The notes under the pieces: generated by a model | Database searches by the model: none | What the model was told of the DNA's origin: nothing | Seen by the model: the letters and a program-made list of their open reading frames with translations, nothing else | Position numbers and translations under genes: made by a program | Shown: piece after piece, positions 1 through 11,241 of the stretch | How positions within the stretch are numbered: the stretch's first letter is position 1 | Layout of the letters: each line of letters opens with the position of its first letter | DNA from: Flectonema sp. DT1601 | Taxonomy: Eukaryota > Euglenozoa > Diplonemea > Diplonemida > Diplonemidae | DNA: 64,000 bases | Assembly (NCBI GenBank): GCA_964019425.1 | Contig: OZ025820.1 | Span: 310,001 to 374,000, forward strand | Direction of reading: 5' to 3'

Positions 1-3000
1 TGCGGTGTTGGAAAATGCCAGATACTGAGCGGGTATTACAGCAACGATTACGTTGGCCAAGGCTTGTGGGGCGTAAACAACCCGTTAATTCCACTCCCCT
101 GGGCTGCTAATGTCGTGTGCCCCTCTAGATCTCCTGCTGGTCCGAATTACGAAAAACTAACAACAGAGCAACCAATCCGTGGGATGCTAAATGGAGTGTG
201 GGCGGGGATGCAGTACGCCAACTGTGATGGGAGGATGCCGGACAAGTGTGTGAGCGAATGCCAAATGAGCGGCCCAAATTGTGTGCCCGTGAATGGAATA
301 CCTCCCACGTGGGATTCGAATCTCGGGTTTTGCTTTCCCGAGGTCAACAAGATTAGCGTCGGCAACATCTACTCGGTGGATTCGGAAAACGGAATTACCT
401 TCGTTGATATCTCAGCGGCTGCTGCCACACAGTACACCTCAGCAAAGGTCGTTATCGATCCTTTCCCAGAGTCATCAAACCATGTTGAGCAACCTATTAA
501 GGCATTCGCTGGTTTTCAAACTCTTGTCACGGGAACATGTGAAGGTCAGTATCAGATCTTCCCGGACAACGAACTGCTATCTGTTTCTATCGATGCTCCG
601 ATAATCCCTCGGGTATTTAAAACATACATGGAAACAGTGGACAAGTACGTCACCGACAGGTGTCAAGCCAAGGGAAAGGTTCCACCGAACATCGGCGAAG
701 CACGATTCATGAAGAGGTTTCATCCTCTGAGTTTCTTCGTGTCCTCTGGTATGGTTGACGATTACGATGCTTGCCTCGATGACAGTGATACTTACGTAAG
801 AGACTTTGTGAAGGCCTACAAGGAATATAGCTTTCTTATGGAGAACCTTTACCTCCCTGATACGTGCAATAACGTGACTTGGATTGAAGACGGAAGTTGT
901 AAAATGAAGATACCGGTAATGATGGTTCCTGATGCGAGTTTTATAATCAACATTGAAAGATGTGATTCCAATCATGGGTATGTGAGGTTCGCTGTTGGGT
1001 GCGAAGGAGGTGGATGTAATTCGGTACTGAACCCTTGCAACACTGACAAAGACTGTGGTGGAAACTCCCGATGTGTTAACCCGATTGATGAAATTGGTCC
1101 TGAGAAGGTATTCAACTTCTTCAGAGACACCCTCCACTACGTCTCTGCAGCCTCTCCACCGAATGCTATTCGGCAACTGTTTGATGAATTTATCTCTAAA
1201 TTCGGTCACTATTTTAAGGGAAGTGCGGTTCCTGGTGCTGGAAACAAGAAGATATGCTTTCCTAAAGAGTACTATAATAGCGCGAGGCAACAATACAACG
1301 CACCTAAGTATAATGACGACGGTGTTGTAGTTGGCATACGAACTACGCTCGGAGTCACGCATACCCCGACGTGTGGTCTGGAGCTTAACCTGACGAGCCC
1401 TGATGTTACGATTTTGGCATATAGCACCGAAATCGACCCAAACAGATTCAATGGTGCTGTCCCTGGTAAGAAGTATCCACAGGGTTACAATAGTCATTAT
1501 AGTTTTGCGAGGGGAGAGAGTGCGATAACTAAATTCGGCAAAACCGTCAGTATTGGTGGAGGGGTTTGTATTACCCACGACGACTGCACTCCCCCAGGCA
1601 GCAAAGTGCAGAACCTATGCATGTCAAGCCAAGACATGTATGGTATTGAATTTCAGACTCATCCTGCACCAACAAACGACTATAAATGTGCTTGTTCAGT
1701 AGACCATAATATCTTCTTTCAGGGATTATTTGATCCTCAGTTCATAGCATATGGGTCGAAATGCGAATTTAATTCCGTTCTTCAAGCGTACTACGGAAGT
1801 ACAGCTGAATACCACTACTATGAAATGGCAGCCCCTGATTTGGCTGTGTTCCGTCCTTGGGATGGCTTGTTAGACGATGGGAAAACACAATTCCAAAAGG
1901 GAGATCAATGGCCTAAATTCCCGCAGGTTAAGATACCTTCGGGAGAAACCCATGTGATGTCAATCCAGTGTGATGGGATGATAACTTTTTTCGAAGGTAA
2001 ACCTTTTGCCATCCGGGTGTATCTTCCAAAGAAGCAGGAGCTGCTTCAATTTATTGCCGACAAGTACATTGCTTCCATGTCAACGTGGATTCCCTCAGGA
2101 CTAAACCCATCAGCGTCATTTAACGTCTATCAGGCACTTTGGAGGCCGGAAGTGTACTTCGCCAGGTTATTGCGTGGCACTAGTAGAATGCTGGGATTTC
2201 CATCTATTGCTGAAGAGATTAGTTTTGGAGATCATGTAATGGATCTTGGAGACTTCACGTTGCAGAAATTCCTGGATCAGAAAGCATCTGGTGTCGGGGC
2301 TTCGTACAGTGGAATGAAATATTTGTTAGGAAATGACTTCAAAGCGAATGTGCGATTCCAGGAGTGCAGCGCCTACCCCAATGGACTTGTTGGTATGGAT
2401 TTGACTTGCGTTGGTGAGGTGTGTGAGAATTTAAAATTCCTGCCTTGTGCTCCAAATACCGCGTGTCGAGTAGGATCCTGCACAGCGACTGGATTTTATA
2501 ATTCTGACTTGATCGCATCCGTACTGTGGGGGACTAATTCTCCTATGATGGAGGTTTATGGAGAACGCTGGCCATCGATGACGACATGTCCAACAATTCA
2601 ACCGGTTGGAAGCATAGGTGTCCATGAAACCCATAGGTCAGGTTTACTGCAGGTTGGGGGTGCCTTTCTTTCCCTTGTGACAACTGAAGGCTGCGCGGGT
2701 AGACCGCAATGCGCTTGTGTGTCCGGCTGTTTTTGGAAGGAGAATTCCTGCGTACCGACAAGCACCATCGATCCAAAATGGCGAACAGAAGTGATAGACT
2801 TTTGTTTTCCAAAACTATTTCCATTTCCAAGAGCCTTCATTCAGGATATGGGATACTCCACGGCTCAGATTGGACTTCCTAATTCAGCAAATATATACAG
2901 TATTTCAAATGGTGTGACTATGGGTAGAGAAGTAACAGTGTATGGCATTAATGCCACTGTGGAAGTTATTGGAGCAGCGGTGATGCAAGATGTGACGCTG

Positions 3001-3351
3001 CCAGACTTTGCTTGCGATCTCAATATTAGTGGGGGATCTGGTAGCGATTCCAGCAGCAGTAGTGCCAGTGCCAGCGGTAGCGATTCCAGCAGCAGTAGTG
3101 CCAGTGCCAGTGCCAGTACCAGTACCAGCGGAAGCGATAGTAGTGGTAGTAGTAGCGACTACAACCATGACAATTCCAGCGGACTATCAAAAGTAGAAAT
3201 TATTCTGATTGTTGCCGTTGTACTCCTGGCTGTTGCTCTGATCGCAGTCCTTTTCATGTGCTTCACGGGAAAGGGTCCGATGAGACTTCGAAACGCTGAC
3301 TTTGACAAGCTTGTGGGCCTGCGTGATGTTAACGACTCTCCCTTGGATTGA
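1..3351 (+). CDS. Cysteine-rich type I membrane surface protein (5' partial)
   Basis: The reading frame is open from the first base, so the N-terminus lies outside the window. The 1116 visible residues form a large Cys-rich ectodomain with several N-x-S/T sites. A Ser/Ala/Thr-rich stalk follows (about residues 1010-1060), then one hydrophobic helix (about 1065-1087) and a short basic tail, so it should be a type I plasma-membrane or flagellar surface glycoprotein. Two distant copies of one module are visible. CGVGKC..GYYSND..LWGVNNP at residue 1 matches CRVGSC..GFYNSD..LWGTNSP near residue 822, and both are followed by a W-x(5-6)-FCFP motif. I do not recognise a named family. The Met seen at position 64 is only an in-frame TTG and not a start. 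The Ser-rich stalk is a short imperfect nucleotide repeat (3040-3150). Confidence 0.85.
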   Translation, partial: CGVGKCQILSGYYSNDYVGQGLWGVNNPLIPLPWAANVVCPSRSPAGPNYEKLTTEQPIRGMLNGVWAGMQYANCDGRMPDKCVSECQMSGPNCVPVNGIPPTWDSNLGFCFPEVNKISVGNIYSVDSENGITFVDISAAAATQYTSAKVVIDPFPESSNHVEQPIKAFAGFQTLVTGTCEGQYQIFPDNELLSVSIDAPIIPRVFKTYMETVDKYVTDRCQAKGKVPPNIGEARFMKRFHPLSFFVSSGMVDDYDACLDDSDTYVRDFVKAYKEYSFLMENLYLPDTCNNVTWIEDGSCKMKIPVMMVPDASFIINIERCDSNHGYVRFAVGCEGGGCNSVLNPCNTDKDCGGNSRCVNPIDEIGPEKVFNFFRDTLHYVSAASPPNAIRQLFDEFISKFGHYFKGSAVPGAGNKKICFPKEYYNSARQQYNAPKYNDDGVVVGIRTTLGVTHTPTCGLELNLTSPDVTILAYSTEIDPNRFNGAVPGKKYPQGYNSHYSFARGESAITKFGKTVSIGGGVCITHDDCTPPGSKVQNLCMSSQDMYGIEFQTHPAPTNDYKCACSVDHNIFFQGLFDPQFIAYGSKCEFNSVLQAYYGSTAEYHYYEMAAPDLAVFRPWDGLLDDGKTQFQKGDQWPKFPQVKIPSGETHVMSIQCDGMITFFEGKPFAIRVYLPKKQELLQFIADKYIASMSTWIPSGLNPSASFNVYQALWRPEVYFARLLRGTSRMLGFPSIAEEISFGDHVMDLGDFTLQKFLDQKASGVGASYSGMKYLLGNDFKANVRFQECSAYPNGLVGMDLTCVGEVCENLKFLPCAPNTACRVGSCTATGFYNSDLIASVLWGTNSPMMEVYGERWPSMTTCPTIQPVGSIGVHETHRSGLLQVGGAFLSLVTTEGCAGRPQCACVSGCFWKENSCVPTSTIDPKWRTEVIDFCFPKLFPFPRAFIQDMGYSTAQIGLPNSANIYSISNGVTMGREVTVYGINATVEVIGAAVMQDVTLPDFACDLNISGGSGSDSSSSSASASGSDSSSSSASASASTSTSGSDSSGSSSDYNHDNSSGLSKVEIILIVAVVLLAVALIAVLFMCFTGKGPMRLRNADFDKLVGLRDVNDSPLD

Positions 3352-4815
3352 TTTCATCAAATAAAATGCCTGCCCTTCTACTAATCACCAACTCAACCAA
3401 TACCCATTTACTTTTTCTTTCCCTCTTTGTGTTTAACTATGATCCGATTTTCAGTACAACGTTGACATTTAGTTGTGATGAAGAACGATTTCTTTTTTGG
3501 GGAGATAACTTCTTAGGTAAAGGGTTCTTAGTATTTGTTACAAGTTGTGGTTTATAGTAACTTTTAATTAAGTGTCTTTAGCTCATTCGTTTTGAACCAC
3601 CTTGTCACTGATAAAAAGAAGTGTTACCATGGTATTTTAATGTCACATCCAGAAGTTAAGCTTTTGTGCAATGAGCGGCTTTGTTTCAGCCGGTGTTTGT
3701 CGTAGATCATATTCATTCATTTAATTTTTGGTAGTTTTTTATTTCGAAATTCGTACTGCCTCCGTTGGCGGTTAGATGCTTTTTTTTGGTTTCCCTTTAT
3801 GCGATTCCCGGGTAATTAATTTGCCCATTTTCGGTACTTTAGTTCCTTGCAAATTATCTTTTTACCTCCCCATTTTGTCACCCGTTATATTGTTGTTTTC
3901 TCCTTAGTAGTTATCAGTCTTTGTGAGAAAACACGAGAAGCGGTTCTCGAGCTGTAAAATGTATGTTGTGTTGAATCATCTTACAAAGCTGCTGAGACAT
4001 TTGTTGATTTTTACTTGTTGATTTTGCAAATCTCATGCTATTCTCATTAGCGAATTATCCCAACACCCCGCACGGTAAAGAATCCCTGGCCATCATTTAA
4101 TGTTTTCACTATGATTCGTGTCTAATTTGTTGCACGTTAAACCTTGATTTATTTCATCTAACCTGATCCTTTTGGTTTCATTTCTTGCTGAGTGATATGG
4201 CTTCCCACTCCAAGATCATTTCTCTTTTATTTTTTTTGGTAGTTATCTATTTGTTAGCCTCTGGGCAAGGTGGGAGCTGGGAGTCGACCACTCTGTAAAA
4301 CTACAATCATCGCCGTTCGATCCTTACTGATGCACCCTCGTAGTCATCAGTAAGGATCGAACTGTATTTTTACTAACTAAAGCTTTGGGTTCCTAAAGCT
4401 TTTATAATTCTTTTTTTTTTTTTTTTATATAATTTACAACTAGCTTATATATAATAAACTCATATTCTAACTAGAGTTGTGGGTTTTTTGACTTCCCTGA
4501 CTTCAAAAAAAAAAAAAAAAAAAAAAAAAAAGCTGCAGTTCAAAAATGTTAGACAACAAGAACTATTGATTATTTGTTGGTTGTTGGTTGTCGGTAAACA
4601 TCAAATCTTTTTTGTAGTGCCTGTCCCATGTTATATATACTTGACATCGGTTAAAGCACAAGAAGAGCAGGGATTGAATGCTTATTTATTTATTTATTTA
4701 TTATTATTTTTACTTCTCACTCAACAGGGTCCAATACAAGAAGAAAACAATGTTGTCAGTTTGGTAGCAAGTGACATCTTTTTTTTTTTTTTTTTTTTTT
4801 TTTTGTTGACTAAAA
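3352..4815. other. Intergenic, no gene seen
   Basis: There are stop codons in all frames apart from low-complexity ORFs over poly-A at 4505-4530 and poly-T at 4782-4804. A strong hairpin lies at 4315-4362 and is listed separately. An AG after a pyrimidine stretch near 4727 could be the trans-splice acceptor of the next gene, which would leave the poly-T tract in its 5' UTR. Confidence 0.6.
4315..4362. repeat. Perfect 18-bp stem hairpin
   Basis: The left arm at 4315-4332 is the exact reverse complement of 4345-4362, with a 12-nt loop. It lies about 960 bp after the surface protein stop and 450 bp before the next start. No coding frame crosses it. Its function is unknown: it may be an RNA structure in a UTR, a processing signal, or a small mobile-element remnant. 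Confidence 0.8.
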
Positions 4816-5799
4816 ATGATGAGAAAGTGCTTGGCAGTCCTACTGGTGCTGGTAATTATGGAGGTCGTTATATATGCAACCAGACTGACGGGATCGGCAC
4901 ATGTGGCAGTCTGGGCCTCTGGTGGATTAGGAAATAGAATGGCGGGTGTCATAAACGGTCTATGGCTGGCTCACACTTTGAAAGTACCCTTGATAATATA
5001 TTGGGAAACTGACAGGGCATGTGGTGCTACTTTTGATACCCTATTTGATTACTCTTCGAATATTAAGATTGTTCAAAAAAGCCCAAATGCCCTGCTGTAC
5101 TCAGCGATACTTGCGACGCCTAAATACAGTTATCTTGATACAGCTGGTCACTGGGAATTCAAATCCTTCGAATCTCGAATTACTCCTTTGAATATCAATA
5201 CTGGAGGGTCAGGGGAGTTCATGTCTTGGGCTTTGTTAAATGCGAAGAGAAGTTCTATTTTATATATAAATGATCATGTTGATAATTCTATAGACCTGAA
5301 TTTATTATCGACAGTCATTCATCAATCTCTTTCTTTCAAGAGAGGAATATCATTGGCTGCTAATAAATTTACGTCGGATAACAAACTCACTTTACAAACA
5401 ATTGGTATTCACTTACGCGCGACTGATGCAGCGAGAGCAGTTAATATTACTGCTATCTCAGCTGATGCTGAGAGGAGGTTTCCTCATGCTTTGTTTTTTG
5501 TATGTTCGGATTCTAGAAAAGCAGAAGATGAATTAATCGCACGCTTACCCAAGACTGTTCGTCGCAACAAACACAGCTACACTAAGCTACTTGAGCCGAA
5601 CCTTCCTTTTCGTGTTCTTAAGGATAACGGAGAAAGGTCTTTTTCAAACATCATGCGTGACGAGCAAAGCGTCGTTGACGCCGCTATTGATATCCTAATA
5701 CTGAGCAAGATTCACATACCAACACCTAGACTGTACGGTTCTGTTATAAGCAGCTTCGTAAGTATCGCTGAGTTGATTAAGGAAATAGGACTTAAGTGA
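4816..5799 (+). CDS. Fucosyltransferase-like glycosyltransferase (NodZ/GT11/GT23-type fold)
   Basis: This 327-residue single-exon protein starts with a short cytoplasmic end and one hydrophobic helix (about residues 5-22), typical of a Golgi type II signal anchor. The SGGLGNRMAGVINGLWLA motif at residues 35-52 and IGIHLRATD near 200 are the two conserved donor-binding motifs of the GDP-fucose transferase superfamily. A C-terminal stretch with D-x-x-S and D-x-x-x-LS-x-I fits the same fold. The likely role is transfer of fucose, or a related sugar from a GDP donor, to glycans in the secretory pathway. The exact linkage cannot be read from sequence. Two adjacent Met codons (4816, 4819) are possible starts. 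Confidence 0.65.
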   Translation: MMRKCLAVLLVLVIMEVVIYATRLTGSAHVAVWASGGLGNRMAGVINGLWLAHTLKVPLIIYWETDRACGATFDTLFDYSSNIKIVQKSPNALLYSAILATPKYSYLDTAGHWEFKSFESRITPLNINTGGSGEFMSWALLNAKRSSILYINDHVDNSIDLNLLSTVIHQSLSFKRGISLAANKFTSDNKLTLQTIGIHLRATDAARAVNITAISADAERRFPHALFFVCSDSRKAEDELIARLPKTVRRNKHSYTKLLEPNLPFRVLKDNGERSFSNIMRDEQSVVDAAIDILILSKIHIPTPRLYGSVISSFVSIAELIKEIGLK

Positions 5800-6102
5800 G
5801 AGTTTCTATTGGCTTAATAATATTTCGTCTATTATTTTTTAATTGCAAATGGTAGAAGCGCCGTGTTATTATCTTGTGTCACAAAAAAAAAAAAAAAAAA
5901 AAAATTGCGGGACAAAACGGATGAGGGAAAAGGAGAAAAAAAAAAAAAAAAAAAAAAACTGGCATACCTTATATGCTTAGTTGACCCACTGATTTATTAT
6001 TTATTATTTTTCAGCAGGTGCCATCTGGTACGTCTGTTCTGAAGTCTTACGAAGACTTATAAAAAACACAAAACAAAACTATTTCCCTGCAGCTGTCAAT
6101 AG
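5800..6102. other. Short intergenic with two poly-A tracts
   Basis: Poly-A runs sit at 5882-5903 and 5938-5959. A pyrimidine-rich stretch ending in CAG at about 6092 lies 10 bases before the next ATG and is a likely trans-splice acceptor. Confidence 0.6.
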
Positions 6103-8177
6103 ATGGGAACCAGCAACAGTAAATGGGATTGGGCAACACACGGAAACCTTCGATGTGATGAATGCTCTCAAATCATTGAGTTCTCAGAAGAACAAGGATA
6201 TGCATCAGATTGCAAGGCATGCCACCGAGAGTTAGTTAAACTGCATATCCTAAAAGACGATTCCTCGGAAACACCAGTTGCACTTGGGAAACCAGAACGG
6301 ATCCCGAGTCTCCGACAAATTCAAAAAATTCAAAAAGTATCGGATTCTGCTAAAGATTTGGGGCATAAAATAGAATTTATATATTTCACATGCGGCGACG
6401 TCTATCTTTCGATTCCGTCTGCACTTAGAGTCAAGAAAACCTCTGGAAGACACACGTTATATATCAATATACTATCTGAAGTAACCCTCTCCTTATCGAG
6501 GCTTGAAGACGACCGTATTACAGTTCATTTAAAAGATTTAATTTGTTTGAATTCTTGGCCAGTTCTTCCGACATCGATGCCTTATAGAATGAATAGATTA
6601 TCACATGGACCTCAAAGACATTATCGTACATCAGCATATAAATCAGACATTGCAACGAGAATTAAAATTAGAGGGTCTTATAAACATTTTGAAGTCAGAG
6701 CTGGTTATGAAAGGTTGTTAAAGACTGACTCAACTGACAAATTGATTGTTTCAGAAATTAAAAATTCAAACGAAATTAAAAAAAATGAAATTAATTTATC
6801 CGAATCGTTAATTATGTGGACTTCTGTTTTGCTTGAAATTGTTCATCCCTCGAAAGGTATTTGTGACTATGTTTCGGATGATAGGCTAATTGCATTGTCG
6901 TTTTACTTTACGGTACCTATGGTTGATCGTTCGGGGGTTCTAAATGCGAGTTCCTGTCTACGTTTAAAAGTCTTAGATCCACTTCCTGATTTCGATCCTG
7001 CCTACGACAGCATTCCAATTGATAAAATCATAAATGATCGATCTAGAGAAATCATAAAAACATCTCAGAAATCAAAAAAAGATATTTGCATTTTATGGTC
7101 AGGTGGCATCGATAGCACAGCCGTTGCAATAAGTTTTCTAAAATCATGTGCCGACCTGAATGACCCTCCGATGCTTTTTATTGGGATTACTTCGGTTGCT
7201 ATAGCTGAGTATCCAACTTTCTATTCAGAATTTCTATTGAAATATGAATCTGAGAAAATAATATCATTTGTTTGCATTGACGAGGAGATTCCGTTGTCAA
7301 TGCAGCTTGATCTTGATAGATATATTTATGTTACGGGTGTGTTAACAATTTTAAATTTGTTGAAATACAAAAAAAAAAGCAGCAACAACAACAAAAAAAA
7401 AAAAAAAAAAAAACAGGAGAATGTGGTGATCAACTCTTTGGATCTGATATAATGGCGAACGCGTTTAGTGTAGAAGAACTTGAGAATCAATTTAGCTATT
7501 CAGCACCTCCTAATCCAAGTCCAAGACATGATCACCACGAAGCATACAGACATAAAGAGGGATTAAATGCTCCATGGGAAGAAACGTTTTTAAAGTCTCT
7601 GGTTGCTGCTGGACTTGAAAAGAATCCAGCAGGATGGAAACAGTGGATTCAACCATTGTTAGACAAGAGTCCTGTAAAAATAATAACAACATTCGACATA
7701 TTATGGTGGTTAAACATTACATTAAAATGGCAACATGTCGTTTTGAGGATATTTAATTTTAGAAAAGAATTAAAGAAAGAAGATTTCAACTCTGTTGACC
7801 ATTTTTTTCGAACTGATGACTTTCAGAAATGGTCATTTGCCAATCACGAGAACAAACTCCCTGACAAGTCAAATTGGGCAACTTATAAACAACCATTAAA
7901 ACAATACATTTTTGATTACACAAAAGACGAATATTATTTTAAGAATAAACTAAAATGTGGATCGCTCGGTTGCGTAATGCCACCAACCAGCGGTCAGAAT
8001 GACATGTTGGGGATTGATAGTAATTTAAATCTTATTACCCACGGTGTGTCTTCAGTACTTGTCAGTGGGTTTAATAAAAAATATGGAAATTCAATTCATA
8101 AAAAATACATCAGACCACTTTCACAACGAGTTGGTTCGTTGTCCCCGAGAGTGCCTCGAGCTCTACCAGAAAATTGA
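6103..8177 (+). CDS. Asparagine-synthetase-like PP-loop protein, two exons
   Basis: Two frames join through an intron at 7337-7416 (GTGTGT...A-tract-CAG): exon 1 is 6103-7336 and exon 2 is 7417-8177, giving 664 residues in phase. The join restores T-G-E-C-G-D-Q-L-F-G, the G-x-G-D-(E/Q)-L-F-G motif of the asparagine synthetase C-domain. The PP-loop SGGIDS that binds ATP pyrophosphate is at residues 333-338. In place of the Ntn glutaminase domain the N-terminus has CxxC-x15-CxxC (C18, C21, C37, C40), probably a zinc ribbon. It begins MGTSNSK, a strong N-myristoylation consensus. It therefore probably adenylates or amidates an unknown substrate at a membrane. It resembles ASNSD1-like proteins only in its synthetase half. 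Without the intron it would be misread as two genes. Confidence 0.75.
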
Positions 8178-8357
8178 TATGAAACTTGAGAAAAATATGA
8201 CATAAATATTATTATTTACTTCACAGTATTTTTCAACCCAGCTAATCAAATAATGAATCAGTTGTCGTGGGATCATAATAACGAATTATTTTTATTTTGA
8301 TAAAAAGTTTGTAAACTATTAATTTTTCATTAATCAGATACTAACATCAGTCCTGCG

Positions 8358-9125
8358 ATGGACACTCTCGTAGAAGAAGCGGAACTGCAGTCACTCAAAT
8401 TACGACTACGAAGCCAAGCAGAGCGACATCAGCTACGAGAAATACTTCTTGATGATGCAGAGAGTAAAAGATTAAGATACGAATATGATAAAAAACAAAT
8501 AAAAGAAAAAGAGAAAGCCAGAATGGAAGAACGAGAAATTGAAGACGAGCTTCAGATGATCGAAGAGGAGGAGGAGTTGAAAAGGAGAACCGAACTGGAG
8601 CAGATCCGAATGAAAAAAAGAAAAGACCTTAATCAAACAATGACTAGTCTTGACCAGACTGAGAGAGAAGATTTTCTTCACGATTTGGTACTTATTGAAG
8701 AGCTTACTGATAGACTAGAGTTATCTACAGAACGATTAGAGAGAAGGAAACATGAAGTCAACACGCTGCTTGAACTCGAAGAGCAGCGTCGACGACTTCA
8801 AACTGAAGAAAAGCAGCAGCTTCTCGAAGAAGCAATCACAGCTTTCGGTAATACATCATCTGAAGAAGAATCTGTTAGGAAAATATCATTTCTCAATCCT
8901 ATCGCTGATCAACGAGCTGTTGAACAAGCTGCTGCCCAACTCATCCACGAACAGCAACTCGCCCTCGCTGCTGAAACCCAACGTCGTCATCTTCGAAACA
9001 CACTTTCAGAATCCGATGCAATTCATCTTCAAACACTTTCAACTAATGAACAGGAGCAGGTTCTCGATGAAGTAGCTCTACTTTACTCACTTAAAGAAAA
9101 GTCTCGCAAGCTACTTCAGTGTTGA
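8358..9125 (+). CDS. Coiled-coil protein, unknown function
   Basis: The 255 residues are almost entirely Glu/Lys/Arg/Leu-rich alpha helix. Strong heptad-like coiled coil covers about residues 1-165, a short Ser/Glu-rich break follows near 172, and a second helical block covers about 185-255. No catalytic motif is visible and I recognise no family. A structural role, for example in the cytoskeleton, is only a guess. Possible AG acceptors lie 7-20 bases upstream of the ATG. The Met at 8358 is the first in the open frame. Confidence 0.7.
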   Translation: MDTLVEEAELQSLKLRLRSQAERHQLREILLDDAESKRLRYEYDKKQIKEKEKARMEEREIEDELQMIEEEEELKRRTELEQIRMKKRKDLNQTMTSLDQTEREDFLHDLVLIEELTDRLELSTERLERRKHEVNTLLELEEQRRRLQTEEKQQLLEEAITAFGNTSSEEESVRKISFLNPIADQRAVEQAAAQLIHEQQLALAAETQRRHLRNTLSESDAIHLQTLSTNEQEQVLDEVALLYSLKEKSRKLLQC

Positions 9126-9337
9126 ACATTATAAAGCAACATCCTTTCTGTTTGTTTAAATTTTGTTTCTATTTACACCAGTTATTAATTCTAAGTAAGT
9201 TATTATTAGGTTTCTGAACCATTTATCATATCTTATTACTTCCTAGGACTACACTCACATTGATATTTACTGAAGGAGTAGATTGTTGTGTTTGTAATTA
9301 ATGACATGCTATTCAACAGGATCTAAGGAAACCAACA

Positions 9338-11241
9338 ATGCCCGTCGGATTCGGGAAAACGAGTATGTTCAGACAGTTTAGCAGTAGTTGCTTAGATTTG
9401 GATGAGTTGTGGGGCGGTGACAGTGGTGCGGATGTATTGGAGCAGCTGAGTCCGCGATCAAGAGGACGGAAGGTAGTGGCACTAGCTGCAGGGCAAGCAG
9501 ACATTGCAGAGATGCCAAAAACACCTCCCGGAAGAGGATCACACGAACTAACAAAGACCTTCAGTGGTAGCTGCCTGGAGCTTGACGGTCTCGGTATTGA
9601 TCCTCCGTCACCAACTCACTATGAAGGTGGAAGGTTCTCTCCACTCCAACATGTCCCAGCTCGCCAAATTATTGAGTACGTTCATCTTCAAAACACTCGC
9701 CGCAAGGTACTCGATCGCAACAAGGGTCGCACAGTCCTCGTAACTGGAGCTGGTGCAGTTGGAGCTGAGTTCCTATCTACGCACATCATTGCGAAGGTTT
9801 GTTTTATTTCTGTTCTTACGACACGACTTCTGCAGCGGTGGGATCGGTTTACAGATTTCGATATTCCGTAGTCTGACATTCTTTCCTGTCCTAGCGATCG
9901 TATTTCTGGGCTTCCCAGCGGATGGCTATCAGGAAATTGAAATATGAATCTCTCAGAACTTAATTATTATTAACCAATAGATTCTAATGAAGGGAAGAAA
10001 TTTAAAAAAAACATAAAAAAAAACAGCTGCTTCACGAGGGGTTTCACGTACGTGCCACCATTCGCCTCGAGCAACATTCAGAAAAACTGATTGAAGATAC
10101 CAGAAGCAATTCAGAAGCGAAGCTTGACGTATGTGTTTTTATAAATGTCAACCAAAACTCCGTGGTTAGGTTGACACAACAAGAATGTTACAATTAAATT
10201 AAAAAAAAAACAGGTTATCTTCTATGCCGACCCTCAAACAGGGAGTCAGGACTTTCTTGAGAAAGCAGTGGCAGGTTGCCAATATGTGGTTTGTATTTTT
10301 ATTTTCAATCATTCAGCGCAGTAACTTGAGATTCGTCACCCGATGGATGCAAAAATTAATAAAAAAACAACAATAACAATAACCAGATCCACTGTCCATC
10401 CCTGGCAGGCGGTGCAGCAGCAATGCGCGTTGGAGTTGAAAATTTATTTGCTGCTATCAAGAAGACTCAAACAGTAAAACGAGTTGTTCTGGTTGGAAGC
10501 GCAACTTCAGTTCATCAGAAAGATGATGAGAGTACTCTGAATGAAGACTTATGGAACAATTGCGAGAAGAATGATGACCCGCTAAGTTGGGGAAGAGTTC
10601 AGGCTGAGAAAGAAGCATGGGCTCAAGTCAAAGACTCTAGCGTTGAACTATCAGTTATCCTGCCATCTACATCTGTGGGTGCTTCTTTAGGATCTGAGAT
10701 GAGTGATTTTATTAAACTGATGAGAGACTTAGTTAATTCTTCACCATGGTTTCCATTTGCTCCACGTATCTGTAGGAATCTGGTTGATATCCGCGACGTC
10801 TCTGAGGCCTGTCATACTGCCTTGGAAGGATCTGTTGCAGGTAAACGTTGCCTTGTCACTGGAGGTAACTACACTTTATCGGAGATTAGTAGAGTTATAA
10901 AACTAAAGTACCCACACTTGACTCCTCCGGTATTAAATGCTTGGGACTTTGTAACATTGTTTGTTGTTCCTTTAATGAACCCACAGATTACGAAGAGCTC
11001 TCTTAGGGCACAACTTGGTTATGGAAGAAGTTACTCGACGTCTACGGCACAGGAGTGTTTGTATCTTACGACTAAACAACCTGATGCAGCTATTCTTGAG
11101 GTTGTTGATGATTTGATAAATAGAGGAGAGGTTCCAGATGTAGCTGATGGTCATTCATCTTTCTTGACATCTCCTTGTGCGAAGATCTTGTTTTTATCAT
11201 CAGCAACTGCGCTGCTCACCTTCGCAGCGAGGAAGGTTTAG
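9338..11241 (+). CDS. NAD(P)-dependent epimerase/reductase-like (extended SDR), four exons
   Basis: The exons are 9338-9796, 10027-10128, 10214-10288 and 10387-11241. All junctions are phase 0 and the protein is 495 residues. The dinucleotide fold starts with VLVTGAGAVGAEFL near residue 133 and continues across exons 2-4 (beta-strand ends VIFYAD, VIHCPS, VVLVGSAT), as in cinnamoyl-CoA or dihydroflavonol reductases and 3-beta-HSD relatives. At the catalytic YxxxK position the sequence reads LSWGR, so Tyr and Lys appear replaced; activity is doubtful or altered. The first 130 residues are an added, probably disordered domain with two related motifs, SSSCLDLDEL and SGSCLELDGL. The C-terminus has a hydrophobic segment (about 475-490), perhaps a membrane anchor. 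Two introns end in poly-A then CAG. Confidence 0.75.

Noticed and set aside
577-1578. Long minus-strand ORF of 333 codons
   Set aside because: It is fully antisense to the surface protein gene, has no domain and an unnatural composition.
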